DNA of 64,000 nt from Antennarius striatus (GCF_040054535.1 NC_090784.1:15944501-16008500); one strand, 5' to 3'; counted from the stretch's first letter, positions 1-13,960 are shown. Numbers and translations are program-made. The notes: a model not told the origin generated them from the letters alone.

Positions 1-171
1 TGGAAACATGTAAAGTATGTGTCTATCAGAAATTAAGATAATTATTTTACAATTAGATAACATTAAGATCGCTTCCAAATGCTAATGATAGATGTAGATA
101 AATGATAGATGGAGGTGTTCTCTTATTTATCATGATGAATGATCTCATTTGATGACTTCCCTCTGCCTGAC

Positions 172-3100
172 CTGCAGTGAAGGATGTGAAGATGACTCGG
201 TGGTTAAGTGGCTGTGTTTCCCGGTAGTTGTCCTGCAGCAGCATCCTGTCTTTTTCCTCAGCTTTACTAGAATAGAGGATGGTCTCCATCTTCAGCAGCT
301 GCAGTGCACAAGTGAAGGGAAGACAGATGAAAAGAAACTGAGAGCCCTGAAGCACCAAATTGAAAACAAAGAGCAACTTATGGCAGTAGTAATAGTCCAG
401 TTAAAGCTCATCAGTAGCAAATATGGTGAAAGATACTGACTGATTTGATTAAAAATAAAAAATAAAACAAATGCAACAAACTAATTATTTTATTTATGAC
501 CCAAAAAATCTAATTGAAAAATCTGTTGCTAAAACCTCCTATACTGACATCTTATTGATGAATTGAAATGTATTTTAAATTAATTTCATGCAAACTTTAA
601 AATGGTAATAATGAAATATTCCCAGAAAAAAACATAGCACTTCACGAGAAATGACAGCAAAGATTTCAAAACTGGACCACAAACAAGAAAACTCCTGTAA
701 AAATACTTTAATTTACTGTAATTGCAGTTAGATAACAAAGGTTTTTCACTTCTTATAGTAACATAAGGAATTGATTACATCCCGCTTCAAAGCGGTGATG
801 TATTGTAATTGTCAGTGTTAGTGTGTTCATTCGTCCGTCCCTCCGTTAGTCCACCAAATATCTTCGCAACCGTTGCAGATAGAAAGATGAAACAAAAAGC
901 ACATTACTCAGGTGGCAAAGGGGATGAAAATGAGATGATGACCTTGACCTTGATAAAAGTAGGTCAAGGTCAAATTTCAACTTTTGTACACTCAGGAACC
1001 AGATAAGATAGAAAGACGAGGGAGAAGGCCAGTTCGAGTAAAACCATAGATCAAAGCTAGTATTTTGATCAAAGACAGTAGGTCAGAACAATAGCTCTGA
1101 TCTTTGACCTATGCAAATTCAGGGGTGTCACGGGATGTTGCAGTCTGTGACTGCTGCGGTTCTTGTTTAATTATAGAGAGCTGAAACTCAACAATTATAA
1201 ATTTCATTGTATATTTACTGATTACATTAAAACTTGCTAACTCACCAATCTGTGTAAGACCAATGTAAATTCACTGCAACTGTATTGAAACTATTTCTGT
1301 ATTTCACTATTTTCTTCTATTCAGGATGTTTGATGGGTCTGTTTGTCCTAAAGACACATCAAAATCAGATCAGATTTGACTCTGCCTTTTGTTGCTCTAT
1401 GACTGTGCAAACGCGCATTATTAGTTAGTAGATGCAGATATAGAAAATATGCTCTACAAATTATTCTCGTCTATGAATTAGAATCTACAATATGATAGCC
1501 GATTTTCTTTGTTTTAGCTTTACCTGAGCCTTTGAGATTTGAACCCTCTCGTGGAAAAGAGTCCAGATCACACTCTGGTAGCAGGGTGGTGTTGTTAGGG
1601 AGCCATTGTAGCGGTAGTAGCGACCCAGATCCTTAGGGAGCAGAGACTGGACGTCAAAGGCTGGGATGGATACACTCTGATCTGTCAAACAGTGTATAAA
1701 GGAGAGGGAAAAATGTATGAGGTTTTTAAAGATGCATACTTCATCAGCATCTTAAATGGCTTCAGTGGTGTGTTTCTTTTCACAATCTTTCCTGAGACAT
1801 TTCCTATTAACTGTGTCTGAAGAGCGTGGAGAATCCATAGAAAACCTAAAAACTACTAAGCAGCGAGAGAAGCGGCGAGAAAACATTGTTCAATTCAGAA
1901 GGACACAAACTTGCTTCTGACAATTTAAAAGAGTTTTGTGCCAAGCAGCATATTGTGTTTTTAAGAATTTTAAGCAGGCCTACCAGCGTGTCTGACGCGG
2001 CCCAAGTAGTTCAAGATGTTGTTGAATGCCAAGTTGGTCTCCTCACCTGTCTGGAAAACAAAAACTCAGTCTTAAATGCGTATGAATTGCTCAAAATACT
2101 CCAAGAATTAACTTCTTATTCTTTATTTTCATGTTACTGTTGTGTATTGTTACTGCATGTTAGTTTTGTTGTATTACCACAATGAGAATCCCCAAAACAG
2201 CCAAGCCGTTCCTCTGGGTCATGGCTGTGGACATATTGGGGTAGAGTTCAGAGTTGTAGTGCACCACATGTAGCTGGGAAGAAGAACAACACTGTTATAG
2301 CAAGAAATTCCAGTTTCATATCAATGCAGCAGAAAGAGAGGGAAAGACTGAGAGGAAAGGTTGAGGGCAAAGTTGATTATCTGTTTGATGAAATGAGGCA
2401 AATAAAGAGCACTGAAGAGCCTGATGAAAAAGAACTGCCTAAATGCCCTCACATGAGGATAGTAAGATAAGATCTTTCGACATCTTTTCCTTTTCTTCCC
2501 AAGGGTTTCTTGGTTGCTTATAAATTTATCTTCCTGTTGTCTGACAGGATAATTAATTTTTTTTAATTAATCCGAATCCTCTTGTGTCTCTGTGTTCAGT
2601 ATTTCCATCCATATCCCTATAACAGATATGTGGATGTAAAAAAAACAACAGAACGAAGCAGATGGGGGAAGCTACACTTCATTCAGTTATAATTCATATA
2701 ATTCAGAGGCCATCCTTATGGAATCTCTTTGGTTATTTTATTTATCTAAAGTCTTGATTAATCAATACACTGTCATATATGACTGATAAAAACAGCGAAT
2801 CCTCACATTTCAGAAGAAAATGGAAAATGGAAAATGAAAGCATTTATCCAAAGCTACTTAAGAAAAAGAAAACAGTGCCAAGATCAGGATTTTAATCCTA
2901 TATTCTGTTTACAATAATGTGGAATAAAATGTTTATCTATGCTGAGCAAATTACTTTGCATCACCTTAACACAATGGAAGAATTCTCAGTGCACTGATTC
3001 TGCCTCCTGTACAAAGTTGGGTGTGACTCAAATGTGTTCATACTAGGGAAAATCTACGGTCATCTGATATTTATTAATCTCCTTACCTCATTTGATCCAA

Positions 3101-5633
3101 TGGAAGAAAATAAAGCATGACAGAAACCTGATTTCCCCTTCAACATATTTTATTTTGCAACTAAAACCTAAAGAGCAAAAACACGTTGAGCTGCTCTGAG
3201 TCATGATGGATTGATACAATGACTGACGGAAAACTAAAGGCACTGACCACTGGAGACCAGCTAACAGAATGGACGGACCCCAGAGAGTCCTGCTCTCTCT
3301 TTTATTGTCAACACCTTCATTGTTGACACTCACATCCGGATTTTTAGTTCCCGAGCTACAACCCATATCGTTACCTTAAGTCGTATGTGCACATACTGTA
3401 TATCAGCATGGTTAGTGTTTCAGTCAACACAAAATACTGTATGAAACATGTAATCTGTTACACAATCAAAATCTAAATCACAGGACTGCATGTCAGTGTG
3501 AAACTCTTTATAAGGTCTAAAGAATAACCTTGTTTAGTGCGACATTAAAAGCGACTATGAAAGAACTGGTTAAATGAGGTACAGTACACAAATAAGCACA
3601 GCACTAGAAATAAATAAATAAATAAATGTGATATTTTCTATTCAATAGAGGATTTAAGGACTAAAACTTATTGCTAAGATGTCACGTTTAACATCTAAAA
3701 ATTATAAGGCCATTCCATCTAGTAAATAAAATAAACAGATAAAAATTAAAAACAGGTATAAACTCTACTGAATTAAAGTCATGATGCCATAATTCATAAA
3801 GATCATATGTTAAGGTTTCAGACTACATATGTGATAGGAGATTGGTACAATGGAAGTATAAATTCTAACCATCTTAAAAACAATTTGTATCACCTTAATT
3901 GACCTCAATCAGCCATTGGACAAGTTCTGAGTCAGCTTTACCGTGATTTATTGTGTTCTTGTCATTAAAATGTGAGATGTATTCAAACGTACTTCTGCAT
4001 CTGCGCTCAGTCCATTAATGGTGTGTTCGCTGCCCCCATAGCTCGGACCGCCGCTACCCCAGTGGAGGTGCATTTGCACAGCTGTAAAGAGCCAGGGCAG
4101 CCCAGAGACCCCCATCCATTCTGGCAGCAGGATCCCCGCTAAAAGAGAAAAGAACAAAAAAAAAAAAGATTTGACAGAAGGATAGAGAAATTAAATTAAA
4201 ATACAGTGTTGATATAAGAAGAGAAACTTTCATTAGATTGAATAAATTCTTGAAATACTAATATAATTTACTAGCAGGAAGTAAAATGTCTGCTGCCAGT
4301 TGGTGACTGAGGATGGTGCCATATAAGAAGATCAACCGTGAGGCTGCTTGGATACCTGGATGCAAACAGATGGATGTCATACCTGTGTGTCCATTATTAA
4401 ATAAAGTGAAGGGCTTGTAGCCGTGCTGATTGTAGCCCAGCGGGGTCAGAGGGATCAGACTGGGGTCATATTTAGTCTGAGTGGTTACAACATCAACAGG
4501 CGACTGAGAAGTAGCACCGCAGTAAGGGAAATACTGCGCCCACTCAGTTTGACCCACCAAGCCTTTAACAGGAGAAAAGACAAAAACAATGATGGCAACG
4601 AATCACACAGAACACTGGGTCCCAGTCATTCAGTGAAATGCCTGTAATTATACAAGACAAGCTTTCTTCCTTTTGTTGTCAAAGTCTCATGGTAGTGAAT
4701 TTATTGAATTATAATTTAAAAAACTTACGGTTCATTAAATGACGTGTGGCATAAATTTTGAGGTTCAGCAATGGGAAGTGAAAGCCTTGTAAACACACAC
4801 TAGATAGGCATGTGTGATTGCAATGAATGATTGCTTGTCTGAATCATGAACAAACACTAACAAAGTCAAATGTAGCATGGAACTCAAGAGACTTATGCAG
4901 ACATAAAGCTATGAACAAGATAAGGTGGTCCAGGTGTTTGACTGACTAACTGTACTGTACTAATTGTACCGATCGCAGTAAAATCCGGACGCAATGTCAC
5001 CTCAGTTGTATGTAACTTATTTGTGCTGAAGTAAATTTAAAATCATTGCTATAGAAATAGATCATAAAGCCAATAATAAAGTAAAGGTTGTGTAGCTTAA
5101 TGAACTTCAAATTATGCTCAAAAATTAATACAAAATTAACAATGGTGCACAAAATGGAATCACATTTTTAAACAAAATTTATTTGATCTTGCAATAAGTA
5201 TATAATATGCTTTTCTCTGATTTGACTTTGACTAATGATACAATTATTAAAATTCTTCCCTTTTTCAAAGGAAAAAACATTTTATACTATTCGTGGTTGT
5301 TGGTTTCCCTTCCAGTGAGTGAATAAATTTATTTTCAAAATAATAACACAACTTTTTTATGTGTCTTTTTAAAATTCATTTCCACACACATTTCAAATGA
5401 GTGGAATGCTTGGTGGAAATTTTTGAAAGTCAAATCTGAACATAAATATTTATATAGCATAAAGAAAAAAAATAAAATAAAACTTTTTGTAGTCATTGTG
5501 GTCATAACTTTAAATGGTTCTCATTCAGAATCATTTGAAAATGATGGAGAAATTGAAATGTATAATTACAGTTTTTGAGTTCTGTGTGATAAATTCTGCA
5601 TTTAGATATAATTAAAAATAAATAATTATTATT

Positions 5634-5670
<37 letters not shown>

Positions 5671-8055
5671 GTTACCTTTATCAAAGGTAACTATATCAAA
5701 AATATTTAGAAATACATATGGAAATTATATAATTTAAGATTTAATCTGACATAAGAAACAGTTACAGTTGGGTTACAGTATGCATCTCCCACATAAAAGG
5801 TCCTCACACACATGTGTACACAAGCATAGCAAGCATAACAAAATATGCTCCATATTTAAATTATTTTAAATTTTAAACATAAATTATTAGAATTTGATTT
5901 TACAAAAATTGTAAAAAAATATTTAAGAAAGTAATTGTGGCAGAAGTGAGAGATTGGGGCCCTGGTTCCCCAACTGCATAATAAAAGAAAGTAAGAAAAA
6001 GAGTCTGAAAGAAAGGGAGTGACAGTGTGAGTCACCGAGTCTGAATTTCAATTGCAAGGAAAGGAATGCTTTAGAAATCAAAGACATGGTTTTCATACAA
6101 AAAAGTCAGAGTAGTGTGCAAGTGTCCAGTCATCAAATGTTTTGCAAATGAATGTATGATGATATAAAAAAGGTTAAGAAGAAAGATTATAAAGATTGCA
6201 AAATTTGTAAGGTATGGATCAGGGGTTGATCCGTTCAGATCAAAAAACATTGGTATAATGTATTAGACTTTCTTCCCCTCAAACTCTCTTTTCATGTCAG
6301 ACACCTAAGGGGGGGGTGGTCTAAACATTACCAATATGGTCATATTTCCTCTTCACTGCTCTGTGTCCACAGCCCTCACTTTCCACTTCTAATCTCTCCT
6401 CTGCCCCCTACCCCTCTCTTCTGTCCATAACAGAACCCTGATCTGCAAACCAACTTCAAAAATGAGTCCCGCGGCCCCACAATTGGTCGACATTGAGGTC
6501 TCCATGGAAACCAGAGGCCGAAAATTCTGACCCTGCGCGCCTGCCTTCCCTCTCTCTAGCATGCTAGCATTGTCCTGAATACAGCCAGGAACAAAGACAA
6601 AAGCACACACACTCGCATGCTGGTTCAGAGCATGATGAGGAAATGATGGAACGTGGAACTAACCTTCTCTTGATTGCTTTACATAAGTCTATCATCTCTC
6701 ATCTTTCCTTGAGAGTAGCATCCCTGAAAGCACTCAGTAAGGGCTACATCATGCAATGCTGTGTCCCACAAGATGCCTCATGCAAACTCTTGCGCATTCA
6801 AACACTGAATTACAGTAACTTTTATTTTGAAAATTTTCAACAAAAGCCTAAATTGCTCAACATATGGGCAGCAAATCTTGAATTAACCTTATGTTTACGG
6901 ACAATAAAGTTTTTTATATGGCTTTTGTATAGTTACCAGTTTGCTCCAGTCACAGTCTCTACAGTTTACTATGTTTACTGTATTCTCTTCGTTGATCTTC
7001 CTCTCCTGAATACAGGCAGAGTAGTGGTCTGTGTCCCCCATTCATTCCAACAATGTAATTGTCCACAGCATAGGCAGCTAGTGTGCATCCACAACACAAT
7101 AAACACATAGGTTATTGTGCACTGCAACAATAAGGGCACAATTTGGTATGCTTTTGCTTCATGCCGTCCCATCTCCCTCTTTCTTTCTGACACCCCCGTC
7201 CTCATGCACCTGCCTCCCTCCGCCTGCTCCTCTATCAGCCTTTTTCTTGCTTTCTTCCTGCCACCACCCCTTTATCATCCCAGTGTGACTGCTGTGCTTA
7301 TGCCAGCTTGTTGAACTGTAACTAATACAGACAGAGGGGGACATGGAGAAAAACAGAAGGAGAAGGCTTTAGAGTTATGAGTATAAAAGTGTAACTGATT
7401 ATAATACTTTTAGTACTTATTGATAATTGTGATGTTTTACAAACACTTTTAACATGTGCAGTGAAAAACGGCAAAAAATAGTGCATGGGAGTAAGTAGTT
7501 GGAAAAGTATACAAAGTTTTATGAGGAGACTAGTTTTTCGAACATGATTCAATATCAAATATGATGTTTCTTTGATAAAATGAAACGTTGAAATTTAATC
7601 AAAAGTCTTCGGTTACTACCAATTCATTACATATTTTATTTTACGGTTTCATTCCTGGACTATGAAGCTTTTAACAGTCCATATATTTCAGGCTAAAATA
7701 TATCTGACGTAGATGGAACATATTCTTATTATCATCCACCCTCATTGTTTGCTGTTTTGTACCTCATTTAAACTGTTTTTTTCCTGCATGAGATAAAGTT
7801 GAACTTACCAGTGTATGTCCAGGAAATTTCAGCTGAAAAAAAAAAAAAAAGAATAAAAAAAGATAAAACTCCTACATAATCCTCAAATTAATATTTCTGT
7901 TTTCCAGTGTTTCTCAATACTAACACTAATGCTGAATCAAAGCAAAGCTCTCATAATTAGTTTGTTAATAAGTTAAACACCTTACCAGCAGCAGGGGCAG
8001 CTGTCCACTGAAAGAACAGAAGCAATAGAAGGATAAAAAGACACAAAAAGTCCAT
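172..8055 (-). CDS. ca14: Carbonic anhydrase 14 (membrane-type alpha-CA), 3' end beyond the window
   Basis: Zinc enzyme that interconverts CO2 and bicarbonate, with the catalytic domain outside the cell. Eight exons join in phase on the minus strand: 8055-7986, 7832-7809, 4562-4383, 4138-3993, 2273-2178, 2050-1984, 1681-1524 and 298-172. Exon 1 encodes a signal peptide (MDF then a Leu/Phe-rich core). About 290 residues are readable. Zinc ligands are His115 and His117 (MHLHW) and His145 (VVHY); the proton-shuttle His90 lies in NNGHT; SLTTPPC carries the active-site Thr pair, and Cys46 with Cys228 can form the conserved disulfide. Exon 8 ends at the TSFTAG segment that closes the CA domain, so the transmembrane helix and cytoplasmic tail of CA14 must lie left of position 1. 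CA12 and CA9 share this fold; the ciart-prpf3 neighbourhood favours CA14. No disabling mutation is seen. Confidence 0.9.
775..1170 (+). repeat. Dispersed repeat with head hairpin, long copy
   Basis: Lies in the last visible ca14 intron. It opens with TTACATCCCGCTTCAAAGCG, containing a stem CCGCTT/AAGCGG around a 2-base loop, and closes with GACTGCTGCGGTTCTTG. A shorter copy with the same two ends lies at 25601-25793. The family name is not known to me; two shared ends with a variable interior suggest a non-autonomous mobile element. Confidence 0.7.
5624..5670. repeat. (ATT/AAT)n microsatellite in ca14 intron 2-3 region
   Basis: Trinucleotide AAT repeat with some TTA units at its left edge. 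It lies in the 3.2 kb intron between exon 2 (7832-7809) and exon 3 (4562-4383) of ca14. The rest of that intron is AT-rich and holds no coding exon that I can see. Confidence 0.9.
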
Positions 8056-8131
8056 GTTAACGCTACTTGCCCATACACAGAAATGAATTAAAGTGGATGG
8101 AGAGATGAGGAGCAAGTCAGAAAAAGAGGGA

Positions 8132-8140
8132 CAGAGAGAC

Positions 8141-8221
<81 letters not shown>
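8132..8221. repeat. (AG)n microsatellite upstream of ca14
   Basis: Uninterrupted AG dinucleotide tract, the core from about 8149 to 8220, beginning less than 100 bases upstream of the ca14 start codon (8055). It therefore sits in the 5'UTR or core promoter. Long Leu/Ser or Arg/Glu reading frames across it are artefacts of the repeat. Confidence 0.95.
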
Positions 8222-8224
<3 letters not shown>

Positions 8225-9487
8225 GGGGAGGGAAACTAAGGGGGTCCAGTTATCCGACCTGCCACAACCCCGTGTTATGTGCTGTATCCACTCTAGCATA
8301 CAAGGCAGCAGAACAAGACTCAGCAACAAACACATGGCAAAAAAGCATGAGAGGAAAACTGAGAACAAGTGGACAGAAGTGGGAAGAATCAGAAGGAGAA
8401 AGGACCACGAAGAGGGAGCAGTGAGTGAGAACAAATTCAGCAATTCAGTTGCTGAAAATAATTGGTTGATACAACAGAAGGTAAAAAAAGATGGAGAGTG
8501 GGACAAGCCTGAGAAAAGAAAAGTTTCTGTATGGGGTAGAAAATGCCAGCAAGCGTAAAGGAGAGTAAACAAAAGAGACAAATGATGCACCATTCACAGA
8601 CCTGGACTGATCATATACCAATTTCAAGGGAGGTGTGTGTGGACCAGTCAACTGGCAATAAAGGTAGAGGGGTACATGATAAATTATTGATAACTAAACA
8701 CACGATCATATGTTTTCTAGTGTTGTTTGTGCTGCCTCTCTGTCACATTGTCATGACTGAATGAGGCACTCAAGTCCAGCTGAGCTGTCGGTGGTAATTT
8801 TCAGAGCAGCTGTGCTGCAACTCATTTTCATGTTCATTTTAAATTGTTGGCAAAGCAATAGTCTAATTTCATGATTTTCAGTATATAATCATTAATTTTA
8901 ACGTTTGTTTCATGTGATTTTCAGTTATGACAAAGACACAGGTAGTTATTTCTATTCAAATGTGTGATTTGTTATATTCCTCTATTGTAGTCTCTCTCAC
9001 TTGTTTTAGTTGGATTCTCCCATTAAGTTCTATTACTTACAGTAAATGTAGGTAAATAACTGAGCACGAGTGCCTATAATGTATTCGTTTTTCTTTCAGT
9101 GGATTAGTTTAATTCTCAAGATGATAGAATGAAAGTCATTATATGCAGAAGAATAAATCTACTTGTCAAAACACCAAATTTCACAAACTGAAACATAAAT
9201 TGGCTATAAATTCTAGCAGTAATGTCAATACTGTAAAGTTGAGCTTCTTATTTATACTTCTATCATGCTCTCCATACTTAAATAATACACAGGTATTATT
9301 TTACTTGTGGTAGTGAAACATTGTGGAACATTTGTTTAGTTTGATCAGTGCTTGTAATGACATAATGACAGAGCTCCTTCCTCCACTTTGCATTGCAAGG
9401 TAGATAATTAGGTGTGAAGTCAAAGAAAATCAGGAGGAGCAGGATTTTCATTAATCTTAGTTTTTGACTCTTGAATTAGAGTTTTCG

Positions 9488-9838
9488 AGGGCAGCTCATG
9501 GTGCAGTGGTTAATACTGTTGCTACATAGCAAATCAGGTCCTGGGTTTTGACTCCTTGAATGCATATTTTGTGTGGATATTGTCCTGTGTCTGTATGAGT
9601 TCCTTCTGGTAATCCAGCTTCCTCTCACAGTCCAAAAATGTACGATATGGGTGACTTGGTGATTCTAAAGTGTGACTGTGAAATATGAATGTGTGTTTAC
9701 CTCTTTTAATGTCAACTCTGTGATGAACTTGCACTCCCCAGGGTGTACCCAGCCTTTTTCCTAATGTCAGATGGGATAAGATCCCAACCCCATGACCCTG
9801 CAAATGACAAGTTGTTATGGAAAACACATGGATGGAGG
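9488..9838 (+). mobile_element. tRNA-derived SINE with LINE-type 3' tail, decayed
   Basis: Starts with GGGCAGCTCATGGTGCAGTG, a degenerate A box, followed by a B-box-like TGGGTTTTGACTCC. The body keeps the widespread teleost SINE phrases CCTCTCACAGTCCAAAAA, TGATGAACTTGC and CCAGGGTGTACCCAGCC. The tail GGGATAAGATCCCAACCCC ends in an ATGGATGG motif. Many mismatches to the usual form show it is old. A minus-strand tail of the same family lies at 61661-61800. Confidence 0.8.
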
Positions 9839-10827
9839 AGTCCACAGAAGGGAGTGACTTTTTCAGTTTTGAACACTGGGGGGAGCCTTCTCCACATGAG
9901 TTTTTTTCAAAAATACAAAACACATTTTGCATCCGTGTCAGTACTTCCTGTAGACAAATAAGGAGGTTACTTTCAAAGGACCGTGAATGTTGCTGGAAAA
10001 CATAATTCACTGCTTGATTTTATAAATAACATCCAGGGGGGGGGGGCAGTGAGTCTGTTTCATCTGCAATGCAATAGCTGCATATTGTCAGTGACACAAG
10101 CAGTTAAAGAATTGCTATAAGAGCAGACTAATTGATTTGATCGATTTTTGTTGTTGTTTATATGGAGTGGTTTTTCATTTATAGCAATAAAAGACAAGAA
10201 AAGACTTTTTATTAATATTTTGTTGTAGAGTTCATCATATTCTGGAGTCTTACTATATAACAGATAATTATTTTCTATTTTATGCTTTTCTTCTCCATCT
10301 CTTGTCTGTCTCTCATCTCCCTCACTCTCACACAAGTCCGTTGAAACGTGAAGCCCTTGTGCCGAATTATGCAACTATTATACCATTACCGGCCTCCCAT
10401 TGGTCTGTCAGGTTTTCATTGAGGGCGTACTTAGAGTATTTTTAGACACCATTGGTTGCATCTTTGTAGGAGGTGTGTCTTCCGATTTCATTCACAAATA
10501 TACCAGTGGAGTGTCTGTTAGACATGTGAGCATGTCTCTGTTGATATGTGCTGTTCCAAAAAAATGTGAGTGGGCTAGAATACCACGTTTCTCCAGCTCT
10601 GAACAGGTGTTAATGCGTATAGCAAGCTAAAGCCAGAATAAATTTAAAGCTATAGCCTACTGTTCATTAATGTTGGTATTTTCCACAAAGCAGAGCACTG
10701 TTTAATTCTCAACCTAATGGTAACAGAGAGTCTGAAGGTCCTGATTCAGTAACATCATCGCAGGTCATCTCTGGGCTGTAAACCACACATAAAGAAAAGT
10801 AATGTTGATCTTTCAGAATAACTCCCC

Positions 10828-11215
10828 AACAGTAGCTCAGTCCACTAGGTCTAGGGCTGGGGGCCAGAGGCTGGCCAGTTCAAGACCCACATCAGGCAAA
10901 AACATTTTGGAGTGTGAACTGGCAGTGGAGAGATACCAGTCTACCTCCTGAGCACTGCTGAGGTGCCCTTGAACACAGCACCGTCCCCTTTATAAGTTCC
11001 TCATTGGGGCGCACCATGAAGGAGCTGCCTGCCGCCCTACTTCTCATCTACAGACCCCCAGTGTGTGCGTGTGTGTGTGTATGTGTGTGTGTGTGTGTGT
11101 GTATGTGTGTCACAGGCCTGTACACATACTGTATATATGTTATGCATGTGTTAAACAAATATGCTAACACTAGAGTGGACACATAATTTCCCTTCAGGGA
11201 TAAATAAATTTAGTT
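10828..11215 (+). mobile_element. tRNA-derived SINE (second family) with internal GT expansion
   Basis: Head AACAGTAGCTCAGTCCACTA is an A box like that of a tRNA gene, and CAGTTCAAGACCC is the B box. The body has the common fish phrases GAGGTGCCCTTGAACA and CACCGTCCCC. It ends with AATTTCCCTTCAGGGATAAA and an AT-rich tail, the usual 3' end of this SINE type. A GT microsatellite (11061-11110) has grown inside it. Confidence 0.82.
11061..11110. repeat. (GT)n microsatellite inside SINE
   Basis: GT tract with a few A and C interruptions, nested in the SINE at 10828-11215. The SINE seeded it or was expanded by it. Confidence 0.9.
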
Positions 11216-12605
11216 TAATTTTAATTCAATCTTTTATTTGTTTCTACTTATCTCAACAGGCCTTAAGATTTGAAAAATATCATGCAGGTAATGAAGTATG
11301 TTAAACATCTTGAGGTATAAAATAGATGAAATATTTCATCTTACTCTATAACTAATTTAGCAGGAATATACAGGTAATTTTTTTTCAAAGTAAGAGGAGG
11401 GTTAAGACTAGTAGACAGGTACAGCACAGATATGCAAGCAGTCAGATAACTGTTTCCCAGCTGTCCTGTTTTCAGTTGAAACATGACACTTCCTCCACAA
11501 ACAGAGCCTTCATAGTAGTTTAGTCTCTCCTCAGGCCCCTGTCTCCCCTCAAAGGAGTCAGATATCTGTTTTTGTGTCTAGCTTTCCATACCCACGACTG
11601 CATTTGGCTTTATGGGAACTCTTGCACCGCCCGAATGCCTATGTATTCTACAAGATTTCAAGATAAATGTTAGTACTGAAATAAAAATGCGATCTTCAAT
11701 ATAATTTACATAATATTTAGATTTTTCAGTTTTGTAAAAGAATTAACCAATGGATTATCCATTGCACCAGAATTTTGTGTCACACAAGGACACACTCCTC
11801 AGCTGTCACTCTAGAAATAATTTACATTGTGTTGAGGCACCATGGTTAATTCTAGAATGGCTGTGTTTCTATTTAAGACTAATTTCATGCAAAACATTCA
11901 AATTCACTTCATCTAAGGAAATACCATCGTTAAGGTTAAAATTAACATTGACACTCCAGTTGAATTCTCGAGCATGCCAGTAAAATAAACAACAATGATG
12001 TGAGGAAAAAGAAGGGGGAAGCACAGAAACTCAGTGGGGGAGGGAAGAAAAGGGGAATGCAGATAGAAATGGTGGGGATGGGCATCAGGACCTATGAACT
12101 CAGAGGAGGTTCATTGAGTTCATGTGTTGCAAAGGAATGATGTTGGGGGTGGAAACATTTTTTTCCTTTTGACCTTGTCCTGCTCGTACACACAAACAGG
12201 GTCCTTTCCAATGGTTTACTCTTGCCAAAGGTTAAAACCTATTCTGTTTTCATAGTTGAGGGAGGTGGTTTGCTCACCTGGAGTTATGGTTACTCAGTTG
12301 AGTTTTGAGTTACAAGCCATAAAGACAGGTATTGCGAGTCAAGCCAGGACACAGGCATATATGTGTGCTGAGGAGAGGGGTCAGTGGGTTTGTGTGTATG
12401 TTGCCTGTTCAGAGGGGGATGGGAAGTCGCTTCATGCCTGACATGGAAGGTCCTTAAAGAACAACCACCGCTTCCCTTGCTTTAATTCTACATGGGCAAA
12501 TGACAGTTAACAACTGATCCAGAAGAGGGGAAATATTAATATCATTAATTACATTTAAAGCCTTGATTGGTTTATTCATGGGTGTATAACAGATATGTGA
12601 CACAT

Positions 12606-12771
<166 letters not shown>

Positions 12772-13419
12772 GGTCACTGGGTTCACTCACACTGCAATGT
12801 GGGCTTAGTTAACAACATGGTCATACGTGACAGACCTCACGTATGCACGTATCCATGCATCCATGCATTATGGTTAAATCCTACAACTTGCAATGTGTAT
12901 CATAGAGATTGGGGCTGTATATCGTTCCTAAAACGAGATTGTTTAATAGCATGATATAGTCCGTCTTTGTGAAATCTGAATATCCAGAGATATAATCTAT
13001 GAGTCAAAAGTATTTTTGATGCTATGCCTGGCCCGATGTTACACCTGTGTGAAAAAAAATCATGGAATTTCAGGCGAAAATGAAAATCTGGATATTTAAA
13101 TATATATGTATGATACCGTGATTGATTTTGATTTGATCCTTATATCAGACTAAATAAACATTAAAAAAGTTTATGTTATTGTAACACAGGAATTGCAACT
13201 ACACTAAATAGCACAAAATATTTGAGTTAAACGAGATAAAACAGCACTTTTTTTTTAAATTCACCATTTCTCCTCCCATTTTGTCCAGTTGTATAACACA
13301 CTTTGCAAGGGAACGTTATGTTTAATATTTGAGTCGTAAAGCCTGTTTGTCAGCTGTAAAACCAATTAAATGATCGCTGAGCTGAATTGCATAAGGTTTC
13401 TTCTTTTAGTGCGCGTTCA

Positions 13420-13960
13420 CGGTGCTCGTGCTATTTCGCCTCGAGAGTGAGTGTGAGGGGGCGTGGCCTCAGTAACGGCGTACATCTGATGCATATACCG
13501 TATGTCGGGCCGGAGCCGTGGCGCGTGCATGGTTACACCCGCCCGCTGTAGTAGAGCAGCCCTGCCAGACACACACACGAGAGCGACACATGAGTAGGCA
13601 GGTCCACCAAGACTCGAGGCGTTGTCCAATCAGGAGCTGGTTAAGCAACTACTGGCTCGAGGGGTCGACCAATGGCGTAGGACACCACGGGAAACGGCAG
13701 CCAATAGAATCCAGGTAAAATCTGGGCACGTGGATTCCCGCACATGTTGACGCTCGTAAACTGGGAGAGAACGAACTAGCTAAGACACAAACGGAGGGAC
13801 GGCCCGGCGGTGTGCGTGTGTGAGTAAGGCGAAGCTGGGAGCTCCGACGCTGTTCCAACTACGGAGTGTGTGCTGACTGACTGACGTATCACCGCACAAA
13901 ACGAATCCTTGAAGATTTTTTTTGAAGAGCTCTTATTTCTTTTATCCCAAATTACAGACG
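13420..13960 (+). promoter_or_regulatory. ciart: ciart promoter and non-coding exon 1
   Basis: A CpG-richer island in AT-rich surroundings. It contains three CCAAT boxes (13626-13630, 13669-13673, 13701-13705) and a canonical CACGTG E-box at 13727-13732. Exon 1 is non-coding and ends at 13960, followed by the donor GTGAGTGTCT. The next exon begins at 15512 and carries the start codon. CIART transcription is known to be driven by CLOCK-BMAL1 through E-boxes, so this E-box is the natural candidate. The start site itself cannot be fixed from sequence. Confidence 0.72.

Noticed and set aside
775..1170. Assignment of the hairpin-headed repeat to Helitrons
   Set aside because: A terminal hairpin is present, but neither strand shows the TC start with a CTRR end, so I left the class open.
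8117..8593. 158-codon minus-strand frame rich in Leu/Ser
   Set aside because: Half of it is translation of the AG microsatellite; the rest has no splice partner or recognisable motif.
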